A stretch of 44,349 nucleotides of DNA from Fidelibacterota bacterium (lineage in GTDB: Bacteria; Fidelibacterota; UBA8477; JABMPR01), in the NCBI GenBank assembly GCA_021734255.1, contig JAIPJM010000020.1, forward strand, positions 1-44,349, written 5' to 3'. Position 1 is the first letter of the stretch; every line of letters starts with the position of its first letter. Under the pieces are notes generated by a model, which was not told the DNA's origin, did no database searches, and saw only the letters and a list, made by a program, of their open reading frames with translations. Made by a program: the position numbers and the translations under genes. This document shows positions 1 through 8,369 of the stretch, piece by piece.

Positions 1-30
1 GTCGGGGCGCTCTATACGATTGAAGGTGAT

Positions 31-64
31 AAAACAAAAAGTCCCCAACTGTGGTTGAGGACTT
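31..64 (-). terminator. Intrinsic terminator of the tRNA-Gln-Glu-Arg operon
   Basis: Positions 39-44 (AAGTCC) pair with 59-64 (GGACTT), and 46-49 (CAAC) pair with 54-57 (GTTG) around a TGTG loop, with one mismatch between the stems. Read on the minus strand the stem is followed at once by a T-rich tract (complement of 31-38). It lies 9 nt beyond the tRNA-Arg 3' end, so it probably ends the three-tRNA transcript. Nothing recognisable lies in 1-30. Confidence 0.8.
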
Positions 65-72
65 AAAGTGTG

Positions 73-146
73 TACACCCGTCAGGAGTCGAACCCGAAAC
101 CTTCTGGTCCGTAGCCAGACGCTCTATCCAATTGAGCTACGGGTGC
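73..146 (-). tRNA. tRNA-Arg (anticodon ACG)
   Basis: A 74-nt cloverleaf can be folded on the minus strand. The 7-bp acceptor is GCACCCG with CGGGTGT, the anticodon stem TCTGG/CCAGA encloses loop CTACGGA, and the T loop is TTCGACT. Anticodon ACG implies A34-to-inosine editing by TadA. The discriminator is A and CCA is not encoded. It is the last gene of the tRNA operon. A 14-nt copy of its 5' end occurs 91 bp upstream in the transcript. Confidence 0.95.
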
Positions 147-239
147 ATTGTCAAAGGCAATTTGCTCTCAGCATGGATCCCGTAGCGAAATTGCCTGTCC
201 CGCCGAAGTCTTTGACGAAGGCGGAAGCTACGGGTGCAT
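135..239 (-). repeat. Duplicated 5' end of tRNA-Arg with interleaved inverted repeats
   Basis: The 14-mer AGCTACGGGTGCAT occurs at 135-148 (real tRNA-Arg 5' end) and again at 226-239, on the same strand. Between them CCCGTAGC (179-186) is the complement of GCTACGGG in both copies (136-143 and 227-234), so either copy could pair with it. A second inverted repeat, GGCAATTT (156-163) with AAATTGCC (188-195), also lies in the spacer. The spacer separates tRNA-Glu from tRNA-Arg and has no coding potential I can support. Confidence 0.8.
200..224. repeat. Palindromic hairpin in the tRNA-Glu/tRNA-Arg spacer
   Basis: Read on the minus strand the element is CCGCC-TTC-GTC-AAA-GAC-TTC-GGCGG: a 5-bp GC stem, a symmetric 3x3 TTC/TTC internal loop, a 3-bp stem and an AAA loop. 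It sits inside the larger potential stem formed by 179-186 and 227-234. It looks like a dispersed intergenic palindrome or RNA-processing structure. There is no T tract, so a terminator role is unlikely. Confidence 0.7.
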
Positions 240-242
240 GAG

Positions 243-262
243 AGCTTCCCATTCGGGAAGCT
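243..262. repeat. Hairpin immediately 3' of tRNA-Glu
   Basis: AGCTTCCC (243-250) and GGGAAGCT (255-262) form a perfect 8-bp stem with a 4-nt loop. It begins 3 nt after the tRNA-Glu 3' end on the transcribed strand and has no following T run. A processing signal or attenuating hairpin is more likely than full termination, because tRNA-Arg lies downstream. Confidence 0.7.
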
Positions 263-265
263 TTG

Positions 266-338
266 TAGCGCGTAGGGGAGTCGAACCCCTGTTACCGGCG
301 TGAGAGGCCAGCGTCCTAGACCACTAGACGAACGCGCC
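266..338 (-). tRNA. tRNA-Glu (anticodon CTC)
   Basis: A 73-nt cloverleaf on the minus strand. The acceptor is GGCGCGT paired with ACGCGCT, the anticodon stem CTGGC/GCCGG holds loop CTCTCAC (anticodon CTC), and the T loop is TTCGACT. It is the middle gene of the operon, 19 nt after tRNA-Gln. CCA is not encoded. Confidence 0.95.
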
Positions 339-357
339 AAAAATTTAAAAAAAAACG

Positions 358-428
358 TTGCCGGGGGAGGATTCGAACCCCCAACGAAGGATCCAGAGAC
401 CTTTGTGTTACCATTACACCACCCGGCA
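358..428 (-). tRNA. tRNA-Gln (anticodon CTG)
   Basis: A 71-nt cloverleaf on the minus strand with acceptor TGCCGGG/CCCGGCA. The anticodon arm has loop CTCTGGA (anticodon CTG) and a T-T mismatch closing the loop; the T loop is TTCGAAT. It is the first gene of the operon, directly behind a strong promoter. Confidence 0.93.
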
Positions 429-446
429 GTACCATAAAGCGCAGCG

Positions 447-475
447 AATATAAACGGCACCGTGAGGCATGGCAA
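447..475 (-). promoter_or_regulatory. Sigma70-type promoter of the tRNA-Gln-Glu-Arg operon
   Basis: On the minus strand the -35 box TTGCCA (475-470) and the -10 box TATATT (452-447) are separated by exactly 17 bp. The predicted start is about 12 nt before tRNA-Gln. Confidence 0.7.
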
Positions 476-557
476 TATTATATTCTGGAGTGGAAAGCCG
501 GTATCATCTGATGCTGGCTAAACTTGTCATGCGTTCAAAAAACTGGAGCGAACCATC

Positions 558-890
558 GTGAATCAAGCAGTGATCATTATGACAACAACAGAGACCAGGC
601 AAGAGGCTATTCAGATCGGGAATCAAATGATCCGTGACGAACGATGTGCCTGTGTGCAGATATTGCCTCAAATGACCAGCATTTACAAATGGAAGGGTGA
701 CATTCAGAACGCAGAGGAATTCCTCGTGTTATTCAAGACGGTTCAATCAAAAACACAAGACCTGATGCAATCCATAAAAAAGATTCATAGTTATGAAACA
801 CCTGAGATAATTGCCGTTGATGCTGCAAGTGTGGACTCAGATTACCTTAAATGGCTACAGGCCCATACCAGTCCTGACATTTCCATATAG
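558..890 (+). CDS. cutA: CutA-family divalent cation tolerance protein
   Basis: A 110-aa protein, the normal length for CutA1. CutA1 forms a small ferredoxin-fold trimer linked genetically to copper/divalent metal tolerance, though its exact biochemical role is unsettled. The family core is visible: the CVQILPQMTSIYKWKG segment around residues 33-48, the EEFLVLFKT strand, and the HSYETPEIIAV motif. The start is GTG at 558 with CTGGAG about 9 nt upstream. It is the only plus-strand protein gene in the window. It is divergent from the tRNA operon and converges on leuS, so it is probably transcribed alone. Confidence 0.92.
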   Translation: MNQAVIIMTTTETRQEAIQIGNQMIRDERCACVQILPQMTSIYKWKGDIQNAEEFLVLFKTVQSKTQDLMQSIKKIHSYETPEIIAVDAASVDSDYLKWLQAHTSPDISI

Positions 891-928
891 TATGTTAATA
901 TATATTATGTCGAGTAGTGAAAATGTGT

Positions 929-948
929 AAAAAGGGTGTTTCCACCCT
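929..948 (-). terminator. Intrinsic terminator after leuS, possibly bidirectional with cutA
   Basis: AGGGTG (933-938) pairs with CACCCT (943-948). On the minus strand the loop is GAAA, a GNRA tetraloop, and the stem is followed by a run of five Ts. It lies between the convergent genes cutA and leuS. On the plus strand the same stem lacks a T run. Confidence 0.75.
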
Positions 949-966
949 ATCTACAGATTATTGCTG

Positions 967-3414
967 TTATTTAACGACAATATTGACGATACGATTCGGT
1001 ACCACGATCTCCTTAACGATAGTCTTCCCTTCCACATGCTGCTGAATCGGTGCCTGATCGTGAGCTGCTTTTAATACAGCATCCTTATCTGCATCGACAT
1101 CTATTTCGATCTGAGCCCGTACCTTGCCATTGACCTGAACAGCCAGCGTGACAGTCTTTGTAGTCAGATGTGATTCATCATACACAGGCCACGCCTGATA
1201 CGCTAGAGTTGTCTCATGCCCAAGCAGTGACCATAACTCTTCAGCCATGTGTGGAGCAAAAGGCGCCAATAATGCAACAAATGTTTCAAAAGCTTCCCTG
1301 GGAACGGTATCCAGATCACGCATATGATTGGAATACACCATGAGTTGTGAGATTGCCGTATTGAATGCCAGATTATCCAGATCATTGCCAACCTTTTTAA
1401 TACTGGCATGGATCACAGTCAGGGTCTCAGCATCTGGTTTTTCACTGCTTAGCTGAATTAATTCACCTGAATCATCAATGAAATGCCGCCAGAGCTTGTT
1501 CAGAAAGCGATACACGCCTTCAATACCACTCGTATTCCATGGTTTTGAGCGCTCCAGAGGTCCCATGAACATCTCGTAGAGACGCATGGTATCAGCGCCA
1601 TACTGCGCAACTACTTCATCTGGGTTGATGACATTCCCCCGAGACTTTGACATCTTCTCCCCATCTGTCCCGAGGATCATACCCTGATTAACGAGCTTTC
1701 GGAAGGGTTCCCTGGTGGATACGAAACCGAGATCGTACAGCACTTTATGCCAGAATCGTGCGTACAGCAGGTGCAGTACGGCGTGCTCGGCACCACCGAT
1801 ATACAGATCAACCGGCATCCAATACTTTTCCTTTTCCGGGTCCCAGGCCTGATCCTCATTATGCGGATCGATGAAGCGCAGATAGTACCAACACGACCCG
1901 GCCCACTGTGGCATCGTATTCGTTTCTCTTTTGAATACTTTACCTGTTTCAGGGTCTACAACCTCTAACCATTCCTTTGCATTCGCAAGAGGACTCTCTC
2001 CAGTACCGGATGGTTTAATCCTTTCCAGTACTGGAAGTGTTAGTGGTAAATCGCTGGTACTCAGCGGTATAGAGTTATCACCATCATGCAGGACCGGAAA
2101 GGGTTCACCCCAATATCTCTGACGTGAGAACAACCAGTCCCTGAGCTTATAATTTACCGCTGCTTTACCCTTATTTGTCTTTTCCAGCCATTCAATTGTT
2201 TTTCCAATAGCAACAGATGGCTTGAGACCGTCAATGCTAAAATCGCCATCTTGTGAAGCGGAGTTTACCATAACACCATCTTCAATGTCCGTAAAGGCTT
2301 CCTGGCTAATATCTCCACCCGAGACAACTTCGACGATGGGTAGTTCGAACGCCTGAGCGAATTCGTAATCACGTGTATCGTGAGCCGGTACCGCCATGAT
2401 AGCACCTGTCCCGTAACTCATTAATACATAGTCACTTACCCAAATAGGAATGCGCTTTTGATTGACCGGATTGATCGCATAGGAGCCCGTAAATACACCT
2501 GTTTTTTCTTTCGCCAGGTCAGTTCGATCCAGGTCACTCTTGCGCTCCGCCTTTTGCCGGTAGCTATCTACTGCTGAGCGGTTTTCAGCGCTAGTGATCG
2601 TTTGCAGATACGGGTGTTCGGGTGCCATAACCATATAGGTGGCACCAAAAAGCGTGTCAGGGCGGGTTGTAAAGACTTCCAGTGACAGATCTTCAAATCC
2701 ATCAACCGGGAATACCACATCTGCTCCCTCACTCTTACCGATCCAGTTGCGCTGCATGTCTTTGATGGATTCTGACCAATCCAGATTGTCAAGGTCATCC
2801 AGGAGACGTTCAGCGTATTCAGTAATTTTAAGCATCCACTGACGCATTGGTTTTCTAATAACCGGATATCCCCCACGCTCGGACTTTCCGTCAATGACCT
2901 CTTCATTGGCCAGGACAGTACCCAATTCTGGACACCAGTTAACAGCGACTTCTGCCTGGTAAGCCAGACCTTTTTTGTACAATTGAAGAAAGATCCACTG
3001 CGTCCACTTATAATACTTCTCATCCGTGGTATTGATCTCACGATCCCAGTCATAGGAAAACCCCAGGGATTTGATCTGTCGTTTGAATGTGGCAATATTC
3101 TCTGCAGTTTTGATCGAGGGCGGTGTACCCGTTTCAATTGCATATTGCTCAGCTGGCAATCCAAATGCATCCCAGCCCATGGGATGCAGGACGTTAAAGC
3201 CCCTCATTCTCTTGTATCTGGAGAAAATATCCGTTGCTGTATATCCTTCCGGGTGTCCCACATGGAGTCCAGCTCCAGAAGGATATGGGAACATATCAAG
3301 AATGTAATACTTGGGTTTATCAGTAAGGTTATCTATGGCTTTAAAGGTCTTATTCTCTTCCCAGTACTGCTGCCACTTGGCTTCTATTTTGGTAAATGGA
3401 TACCGATCTGCCAT
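967..3414 (-). CDS. leuS: Leucyl-tRNA synthetase
   Basis: An 815-aa class Ia aminoacyl-tRNA synthetase that charges tRNA-Leu in the cytosol. The HIGH-type motif HVGHP is at residues 51-55 and KMSKS is at 587-591. The editing (CP1) domain carries the [11 protein letters not shown] segment, and a C-terminal anticodon-binding region and tail follow. The length is slightly under the usual ~860 aa of bacterial LeuRS. The start is ATG at 3414 with AGGAAAG about 8 nt upstream. It lies downstream of tRNA-Pro and the 154-bp repeat array on the same strand, and ends in a GNRA-loop terminator. Confidence 0.98.
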   Translation of the reverse strand: MADRYPFTKIEAKWQQYWEENKTFKAIDNLTDKPKYYILDMFPYPSGAGLHVGHPEGYTATDIFSRYKRMRGFNVLHPMGWDAFGLPAEQYAIETGTPPSIKTAENIATFKRQIKSLGFSYDWDREINTTDEKYYKWTQWIFLQLYKKGLAYQAEVAVNWCPELGTVLANEEVIDGKSERGGYPVIRKPMRQWMLKITEYAERLLDDLDNLDWSESIKDMQRNWIGKSEGADVVFPVDGFEDLSLEVFTTRPDTLFGATYMVMAPEHPYLQTITSAENRSAVDSYRQKAERKSDLDRTDLAKEKTGVFTGSYAINPVNQKRIPIWVSDYVLMSYGTGAIMAVPAHDTRDYEFAQAFELPIVEVVSGGDISQEAFTDIEDGVMVNSASQDGDFSIDGLKPSVAIGKTIEWLEKTNKGKAAVNYKLRDWLFSRQRYWGEPFPVLHDGDNSIPLSTSDLPLTLPVLERIKPSGTGESPLANAKEWLEVVDPETGKVFKRETNTMPQWAGSCWYYLRFIDPHNEDQAWDPEKEKYWMPVDLYIGGAEHAVLHLLYARFWHKVLYDLGFVSTREPFRKLVNQGMILGTDGEKMSKSRGNVINPDEVVAQYGADTMRLYEMFMGPLERSKPWNTSGIEGVYRFLNKLWRHFIDDSGELIQLSSEKPDAETLTVIHASIKKVGNDLDNLAFNTAISQLMVYSNHMRDLDTVPREAFETFVALLAPFAPHMAEELWSLLGHETTLAYQAWPVYDESHLTTKTVTLAVQVNGKVRAQIEIDVDADKDAVLKAAHDQAPIQQHVEGKTIVKEIVVPNRIVNIVVK

Positions 3415-3442
3415 AAATAAGCTTTCCTATCCTCATTATGGG

Positions 3443-3833
3443 GACTCCCACCCATCTCTCTCGATCATCGAGAATGCAGGTGGCGTCCGCTTGACACGTT
3501 TTACTCACAAGCAGGTAAATCGTGTCGGGGTCATACCCGGAATCTAATACATGTCTTATATAACACATATTGATGCATCACAAAAAACCTTGTTTGTGAC
3601 TCTCACTCATTTCTCTCGTTCCTCGAGAAATAAGTTGTCGTCCTGTTGACTCATTTCCTTCGCAAGCTCTGGAAATGAGTCGGGGTCATCCCCGGAATCC
3701 AATACATGTCTTAAATGACACATATTGAAGCATCGCAAAAACCCTTGTTTAGACTCTCACTCATTTCTCTCGTTCCTCGAGAAATAAGTTGTCGTCCTGT
3801 TGACTCATTTCCTTCGCAAGCTCTGGAAATGAG

Positions 3834-3840
<7 letters not shown>
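3443..3840 (-). repeat. Tandem array of ~154-bp units derived from the 3' flank of tRNA-Pro
   Basis: Three units start at 3443, 3598 and 3752 (periods 155 and 154). Units 2 and 3 are identical over 89 nt (3598-3686 = 3752-3840). Unit 3 then becomes tRNA-Pro itself, so each unit contains a copy of the last 7-8 nt of the tRNA (TCGGGGT). Unit 1, nearest leuS, has diverged but keeps the same layout. Unit 2 contains a perfect 11-bp inverted repeat GACTCATTTCC/GGAAATGAGTC, a CGGGG-TCAT-CCCCG hairpin, and a TCTCG-TTCCT-CGAGA hairpin. The whole 419-nt space between leuS and tRNA-Pro is this array plus the leuS leader; I see no gene in it. Confidence 0.9.
3555..3583 (-). promoter_or_regulatory. leuS: Candidate promoter for leuS inside repeat unit 1
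   Basis: On the minus strand TTGTGA (3583-3578), 17 bp, then TATAAG (3560-3555). Unit 2 has the corresponding pair TTGCGA (3738-3733), 17 bp, TTTAAG (3715-3710). The position is about 140 nt before leuS. The boxes are only partly consensus, so this is tentative; readthrough from tRNA-Pro is the alternative. Confidence 0.35.
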
Positions 3841-3907
<67 letters not shown>

Positions 3908-3921
3908 AAATTTGCGCGAAT

Positions 3922-3950
3922 ATTATATCATTGTGGGATACGGTTCGCAA
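3922..3950 (-). promoter_or_regulatory. Sigma70-type promoter of tRNA-Pro
   Basis: On the minus strand TTGCGA (3950-3945), 17-bp spacer, TATAAT (3927-3922). The predicted start lies close to the tRNA 5' end at 3907. Confidence 0.75.
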
Positions 3951-3975
3951 TTGGTAATACAGGGCTTAAACAGGA

Positions 3976-4470
3976 TTAGCTGAAAATTTTCACACCAGTA
4001 GTGGTGATAATTGTGACAATGGTTGCACTCATAAGAAGGCCAGTGAAAATAGCGGTGAATGATTTTCGATAGGACAGGCCAAATAGAAAGGCAGCGGCGG
4101 CTCCTGTCCAGGCGCCAGTTACAGGCAAAGGGATGCCGACAAAAATCACCAGACCGATGAATTCCCAGGTTTCGATCATCTTCCCTTTTCTGCGTGTGCG
4201 GGCAAATAACCAACTGAAGAATCTCTCCCCCGCAGGCCAGCGCATGCAAAATCTGGACACAGGTCCTAGAAGCAGCAGTATTGGAATGGAAATCAGGAAA
4301 TTACCGGCAACGGCCCAAGCATAGGCTTGGTACCAGGGCATTTCACCAAAGGTGATTCCCCACGGTAAAGCAACCCTCAATTCTCCAATCGGTGTCATTG
4401 CCAATAAAAAAGTGATCCAGCGAGGGTCCTGGATAAATTCCTGAAATATTTCTAATATTGACTCTAACAC
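3976..4470 (-). CDS. Small multidrug export protein family membrane protein (COG2426)
   Basis: A 164-aa integral membrane protein with about four hydrophobic segments. The pattern [18 protein letters not shown] near residues 22-39 and the later [20 protein letters not shown] segment are typical of the putative small multi-drug export family (Pfam Sm_multidrug_ex). The substrate is not known for most members, so a drug-export role should not be assumed. The start is GTG at 4470 with AGGAG 6 nt upstream. It overlaps the end of the glycosyltransferase gene by 7 nt, which suggests translational coupling. Confidence 0.8.
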   Translation of the reverse strand: MLESILEIFQEFIQDPRWITFLLAMTPIGELRVALPWGITFGEMPWYQAYAWAVAGNFLISIPILLLLGPVSRFCMRWPAGERFFSWLFARTRRKGKMIETWEFIGLVIFVGIPLPVTGAWTGAAAAFLFGLSYRKSFTAIFTGLLMSATIVTIITTTGVKIFS

Positions 4471-5156
4471 ATAAAACTCCTGAAATATGTCCTGACAAAG
4501 CGAAGTGTATCCCAGACTGGCTCCATATTGCTGCTTGCCCCATTATATATGACTGATACAGGTTGCCAGGCAAGCTTATAGTTTAATTTTGACACCTTGA
4601 AGAATACATCAGATTCAAACTGGAAACCGTCTTCAATTGATTCCCATAAGCGACTGTCCTTCAATGGATATGAGCGATAACCGACCTGAGCGTCAAGGAC
4701 AGGGGCTCCAATTCTTAGCGACACCATAAGGCTGGTAATGTTGTTTGATAATTTTCGGTGAAACGGCATGGAAGGATCACTGAGATCTCTGGCACCTACC
4801 ACTAATCGATCTGGATACGATTTTTGAAGATTGATGAATTTCGGGAGAAATTGGGGATCATGCTGGCCATCAGCGTCCAGAGTGATACAATGGGTATATC
4901 CCAAGCTCTTTGCCCGCTGTAGTCCAGTTTTGAGTGCAGCACCCTTACCCCTATTCTCATCGTGCTTTAGGTAGATCACCCCCTGAAGGTCATTTTCCAT
5001 CAGACCGTCAGTCGATCCATCATTTACAACGATAACAGGTAGGTCCGTGATCGATGCGATCTGTTTGTTCAGCGTATAAAGAGAATCCCGGCCATTATAG
5101 ACCGGGATTAGTATGATTGGTTGAAAGGCAGGTTTATTCGTCTGCTTATTTTCCAT
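4464..5156 (-). CDS. Family 2 glycosyltransferase (polyprenyl-phosphate sugar transferase-like)
   Basis: A 230-aa GT-A fold glycosyltransferase without membrane helices. The nucleotide-sugar binding segment VNDGSTD is at residues 44-50 and the metal-binding DADGQHD (DxD) is at 94-100. A KGAALKTGL segment in between is typical of dolichyl/undecaprenyl-phosphate mannosyl- or glucosyltransferase-like proteins. It therefore probably moves a sugar from a nucleotide donor to a lipid or envelope acceptor; the exact sugar cannot be read. Its ATG overlaps the end of clpC by 11 nt and its end overlaps the export-protein gene by 7 nt. Confidence 0.85.
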   Translation of the reverse strand: MENKQTNKPAFQPIILIPVYNGRDSLYTLNKQIASITDLPVIVVNDGSTDGLMENDLQGVIYLKHDENRGKGAALKTGLQRAKSLGYTHCITLDADGQHDPQFLPKFINLQKSYPDRLVVGARDLSDPSMPFHRKLSNNITSLMVSLRIGAPVLDAQVGYRSYPLKDSRLWESIEDGFQFESDVFFKVSKLNYKLAWQPVSVIYNGASSNMEPVWDTLRFVRTYFRSFMC

Positions 5157-7623
5157 TTACTGATGTGGTATTCTTACTCTTGACCTTTTTCCGGGTCCTC
5201 TTTTTCAGAACATTGAATTGCAGTGATTTGTTCTTCACCGTTACGCTGATAGTGGAGTTGGGCTTCACCTTCCCCTTCAGGGTCATCTCAGCGATCCTGT
5301 CCTCCACCATACTCTGAATGATCCGGTGCAGGGGTCGTGCCCCATATTCACTATCGATCTCTTGATCAATAATGAGACCTTTGGCACCAGGACTCAACTT
5401 GATCTTAACATTCTTCTCGTCAGCATAGGTGCTCACATCGTCCAGGATGAGATCCATGATCTTGATCAGATCTTCCCGACTGAGGGAATTGAATACCAGG
5501 GTTTCAGTCAAGCGATTAATAAACTCAGGTTTGAAGGTCTGCTTCATTTCACGCGTGATATTGGATTGCAGCTCCTTATTGACGACGTTGTGATCCTTTT
5601 TCTTGAAACCGATACCGCCCGTAAGGTTTTTCAGCCCAAGATTCGACGTCATGATCAGGATGCAGTTCTTGAAGTTAATGGTATGTCCCAGGCTATCTGT
5701 GAGGATGCCTTCATCCATGATCTGGAGTAGCATATTATAGACTTCAGGATGGGCCTTCTCGATCTCGTCAAATAAGACTACACTGTAAGGGTTCCGCCGC
5801 ACAGCTTCACTAAGCGTGCCGCCCTCTTCATAGCCAACATAGCCTGGAGGTGCTCCAATGAGACGACTGACATTAAAGCGCTCAGAATACTCAGACATAT
5901 CCATCTTGATCAAAGCTTTCTCATTCTGATAGATATATTTGGCCAATACTTTTGCCATCTCGGTTTTGCCAACACCTGTTGGTCCCAGAAAGAGAAAAGA
6001 GCCAATAGGCTTTCTTGGATCCCTGAATCCGCTCCTGGCTCGCCTTAAGGCCTTCGCCATGGATCCGATGACATGCTCCTGCCCCACCAGATGCTTGGTA
6101 AGTTCAGATTCGAGTTTAAGCAAGCGATCTGCCTCAGATTCAGCAACATCCTGGATAGGCACCCCTGTGATCAATGACACGACCGCTGCCATGTCATCCA
6201 CCTCTACCACTGGCGGATCGATCTTCAGGGCTGTTTGCCACTCTTCGTTTGCATCTGAAAGCTTCTGAAGCAGCTTGCGCTCATCGTCTCTCAGAGATGC
6301 TGCTAATTCAAATTCCTGATTCTTGACAACATCTTCTTTTTTAGCTCTCAACTGGTCCAACTCAGCCTCAAGTTTGATGATATTATCCGGAATATCCACA
6401 TTCGCCAGATGTACACGGGCTCCAGCCTCATCCATGACATCAATGGCTTTGTCTGGATGGAATTTATCCTGGATATACCTGCTGGAATACGATACAGCTG
6501 CTTCCAGGGCTGCGTCGCTATATTGCACATTATGATGGGCTTCGTAGCGATCTTTAAGGCCGTGTAGGATCTGCAGAGTTTCTTTTCTGGTAGGAGGCTC
6601 AACGTTCACCTTTTGGAAGCGACGTTCCAGGGCCCCATCTTTTTCAACATATTTGCGATATTCGTCAAGTGTGGTGGCACCAATACATTGCAGATCACCT
6701 CTGGCAAGTGCTGGTTTGAACATATTGCTGGCATCCATTGAGCCACTGGCAGAGCCAGCACCGACAATGGTGTGAAGTTCATCGATAAACAGGATCAGGT
6801 CATCATTCTTTTCAAGCTCAGCAGTAACGGCTTTCATCCGCTCTTCAAATTGCCCCCTGTATTTGGTCCCGGCAATAAGGGCAGCCAGGTCCAGTGAGAT
6901 CACGCGCTTGCTTAAGAGTATGCGGGGGACTTTCTTGCCAATGATCCTCAGGGCCAAGCCTTCAGCTATGGCGGTTTTACCAACACCAGGCTCACCAATG
7001 AGAACGGGGTTGTTCTTCTTTCTGCGTGAAAGGATCTGGGCCACACGCTCGATCTCTTTATCCCGACCGATGACCGGATCCAGTTTTCCGCCCCGGGCCA
7101 GGGCCGTCATATCACGACCGAAATGATCCAATGCCGGCGTCTTGCTCTGCGGCTTAACCGGCTTACCAGTTTCGATCTCTCTCCCATCGGCATCTGGAGC
7201 GAACTCCATCTCATCTCTGACGATCTCGTAGTCAATACTGAATTGTGAGAGGATATCTGAAGCGATTCCCTCCTGCTCGCGCAGAATAGCAAGGAGCAGG
7301 TGCTCAACATCGACGATGTCCGCGTTGAGGTCACGTGCTTCCTGATAGGTATTCTTCAGGATCCTTTCTGCCCGCTTTGTAAATGGCAGGGTGCCGAGGA
7401 TCATGGTGCCACCAGACGTCCGGATCTGCTCTTCTATCTGATTTGCTACTTCAGCAGGATCAACATTCAGTGATTGTAATATGTCGACCACCTTATTCTC
7501 TCCTTGCCTGAAGATTCCCAGGAGTAAATGTTCTGAACCGATGTATGCGTGTCCCAGACGGATCGCCTCTTCTTTTGAGAGTTGGATCACGGTCTGGAGC
7601 TTTTTATGAAAATTCGCCTTCAA
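5146..7623 (-). CDS. clpC: ATP-dependent Clp protease ATP-binding subunit ClpC
   Basis: An 825-aa Hsp100 AAA+ unfoldase that feeds substrates to ClpP. Two Clp N repeats occupy about residues 1-145. The first AAA module has Walker A GEPGVGKT at 210-217. A UVR-like middle segment (about 421-456) marks it as ClpC rather than ClpB or ClpA. The second AAA module has GPTGVGKT at 547-554. The C-terminal tail is very basic ([10 protein letters not shown]). The start is TTG at 7623 with AAGG upstream; no in-frame ATG precedes the conserved N domain. No ctsR, mcsA or mcsB is adjacent, so regulation differs from Firmicutes. Confidence 0.96.
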   Translation of the reverse strand: MKANFHKKLQTVIQLSKEEAIRLGHAYIGSEHLLLGIFRQGENKVVDILQSLNVDPAEVANQIEEQIRTSGGTMILGTLPFTKRAERILKNTYQEARDLNADIVDVEHLLLAILREQEGIASDILSQFSIDYEIVRDEMEFAPDADGREIETGKPVKPQSKTPALDHFGRDMTALARGGKLDPVIGRDKEIERVAQILSRRKKNNPVLIGEPGVGKTAIAEGLALRIIGKKVPRILLSKRVISLDLAALIAGTKYRGQFEERMKAVTAELEKNDDLILFIDELHTIVGAGSASGSMDASNMFKPALARGDLQCIGATTLDEYRKYVEKDGALERRFQKVNVEPPTRKETLQILHGLKDRYEAHHNVQYSDAALEAAVSYSSRYIQDKFHPDKAIDVMDEAGARVHLANVDIPDNIIKLEAELDQLRAKKEDVVKNQEFELAASLRDDERKLLQKLSDANEEWQTALKIDPPVVEVDDMAAVVSLITGVPIQDVAESEADRLLKLESELTKHLVGQEHVIGSMAKALRRARSGFRDPRKPIGSFLFLGPTGVGKTEMAKVLAKYIYQNEKALIKMDMSEYSERFNVSRLIGAPPGYVGYEEGGTLSEAVRRNPYSVVLFDEIEKAHPEVYNMLLQIMDEGILTDSLGHTINFKNCILIMTSNLGLKNLTGGIGFKKKDHNVVNKELQSNITREMKQTFKPEFINRLTETLVFNSLSREDLIKIMDLILDDVSTYADEKNVKIKLSPGAKGLIIDQEIDSEYGARPLHRIIQSMVEDRIAEMTLKGKVKPNSTISVTVKNKSLQFNVLKKRTRKKVKSKNTTSVNGK

Positions 7624-7709
7624 TTGTTATACCTTACTTGTTTAATTCAACATCCAGCCATCAATATAGGCTGAAATTGTACCCAAATAAACCTTGGTGA
7701 TAAGAAATG

Positions 7710-8369
7710 TCAGCTTAGCGATATAATTCGATCACAAGCTGCTGACAGACTGCGACTGTGTGTAGCGATCAGAAAGGATTGGTCAAATTGTTCCCTTACC
7801 CTCTGGATCAGATCAACCAAGCGCTTCCCATTCTCGGGGTCTAGATTCCCTGTTGGTTCATCGGCGAGAATGAGTTGAGGACGATTCATGAGCGCTCTGG
7901 CGATTGCTACTCGCTGCCTTTCACCACCAGATAGCTGCGAGGGCTTGTGAGCCTGTCTTTCAAAGACACCGACTGCCTTAAGCAATTCCTCAGCTCGGTC
8001 CTGGGCTTCGGATTTATCAAGCCCGAGGATCTTGGCTGGTATCAGAACATTCTCTAGAGCAGAGAACTCAGGTAGTAAATAATGAAATTGAAAGACAAAT
8101 CCCAGATTCTCAGCTCTGAACAGACTCAAGTTCTGATCCGATAACTTGCTCAGGTCTTGATCTGCGATCCTTATCTCTCCGGAGTCCGCAGCATCCAGTG
8201 TTCCAATGATATTCAAAAGGGTGGTCTTACCAATACCAGATGGTCCATTAATGGCCACGATCTCCGCAGCATCCATGTCGAAGCTTATATTCTGGAGGAC
8301 ATTCAAGGCCTCCCCACTACTGTCGTAAGTTTTATTGACACCGTGCACTTCTAAGATCTTACTCATCAT
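7710..8369 (-). CDS. lolD: LolD-type ABC transporter ATPase (lipoprotein release)
   Basis: A 219-aa ATPase that would power extraction of outer-membrane lipoproteins from the inner membrane. Walker A GPSGIGKT is at residues 42-49, the signature LSGGE at 146-150 and Walker B LILADEP at 166-172. The MacB/LolD-type FVFQFHYLLPEFSALENV segment is at about 91-108. It directly abuts the upstream permease gene (its ATG follows the TAG stop with no gap). Together with the two permeases it makes a complete LolCDE-like unit. Confidence 0.92.
   Translation of the reverse strand: MMSKILEVHGVNKTYDSSGEALNVLQNISFDMDAAEIVAINGPSGIGKTTLLNIIGTLDAADSGEIRIADQDLSKLSDQNLSLFRAENLGFVFQFHYLLPEFSALENVLIPAKILGLDKSEAQDRAEELLKAVGVFERQAHKPSQLSGGERQRVAIARALMNRPQLILADEPTGNLDPENGKRLVDLIQRVREQFDQSFLIATHSRSLSAACDRIISLS

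Noticed and set aside
137..475. 112-aa minus-strand ORF across the tRNA cluster
   Set aside because: It is read through tRNA-Gln and tRNA-Glu and the start of the spacer; the RNA genes explain the sequence.
2568..3170. 200-aa ORF in another frame inside leuS
   Set aside because: Shadow of leuS; composition is not protein-like and the leuS frame has all family motifs.
3311..3568. Short ORFs on both strands between leuS and the repeats
   Set aside because: They cover the leuS 5' end or repeat unit 1, have no ribosome site or family likeness, and break in the other repeat copies.
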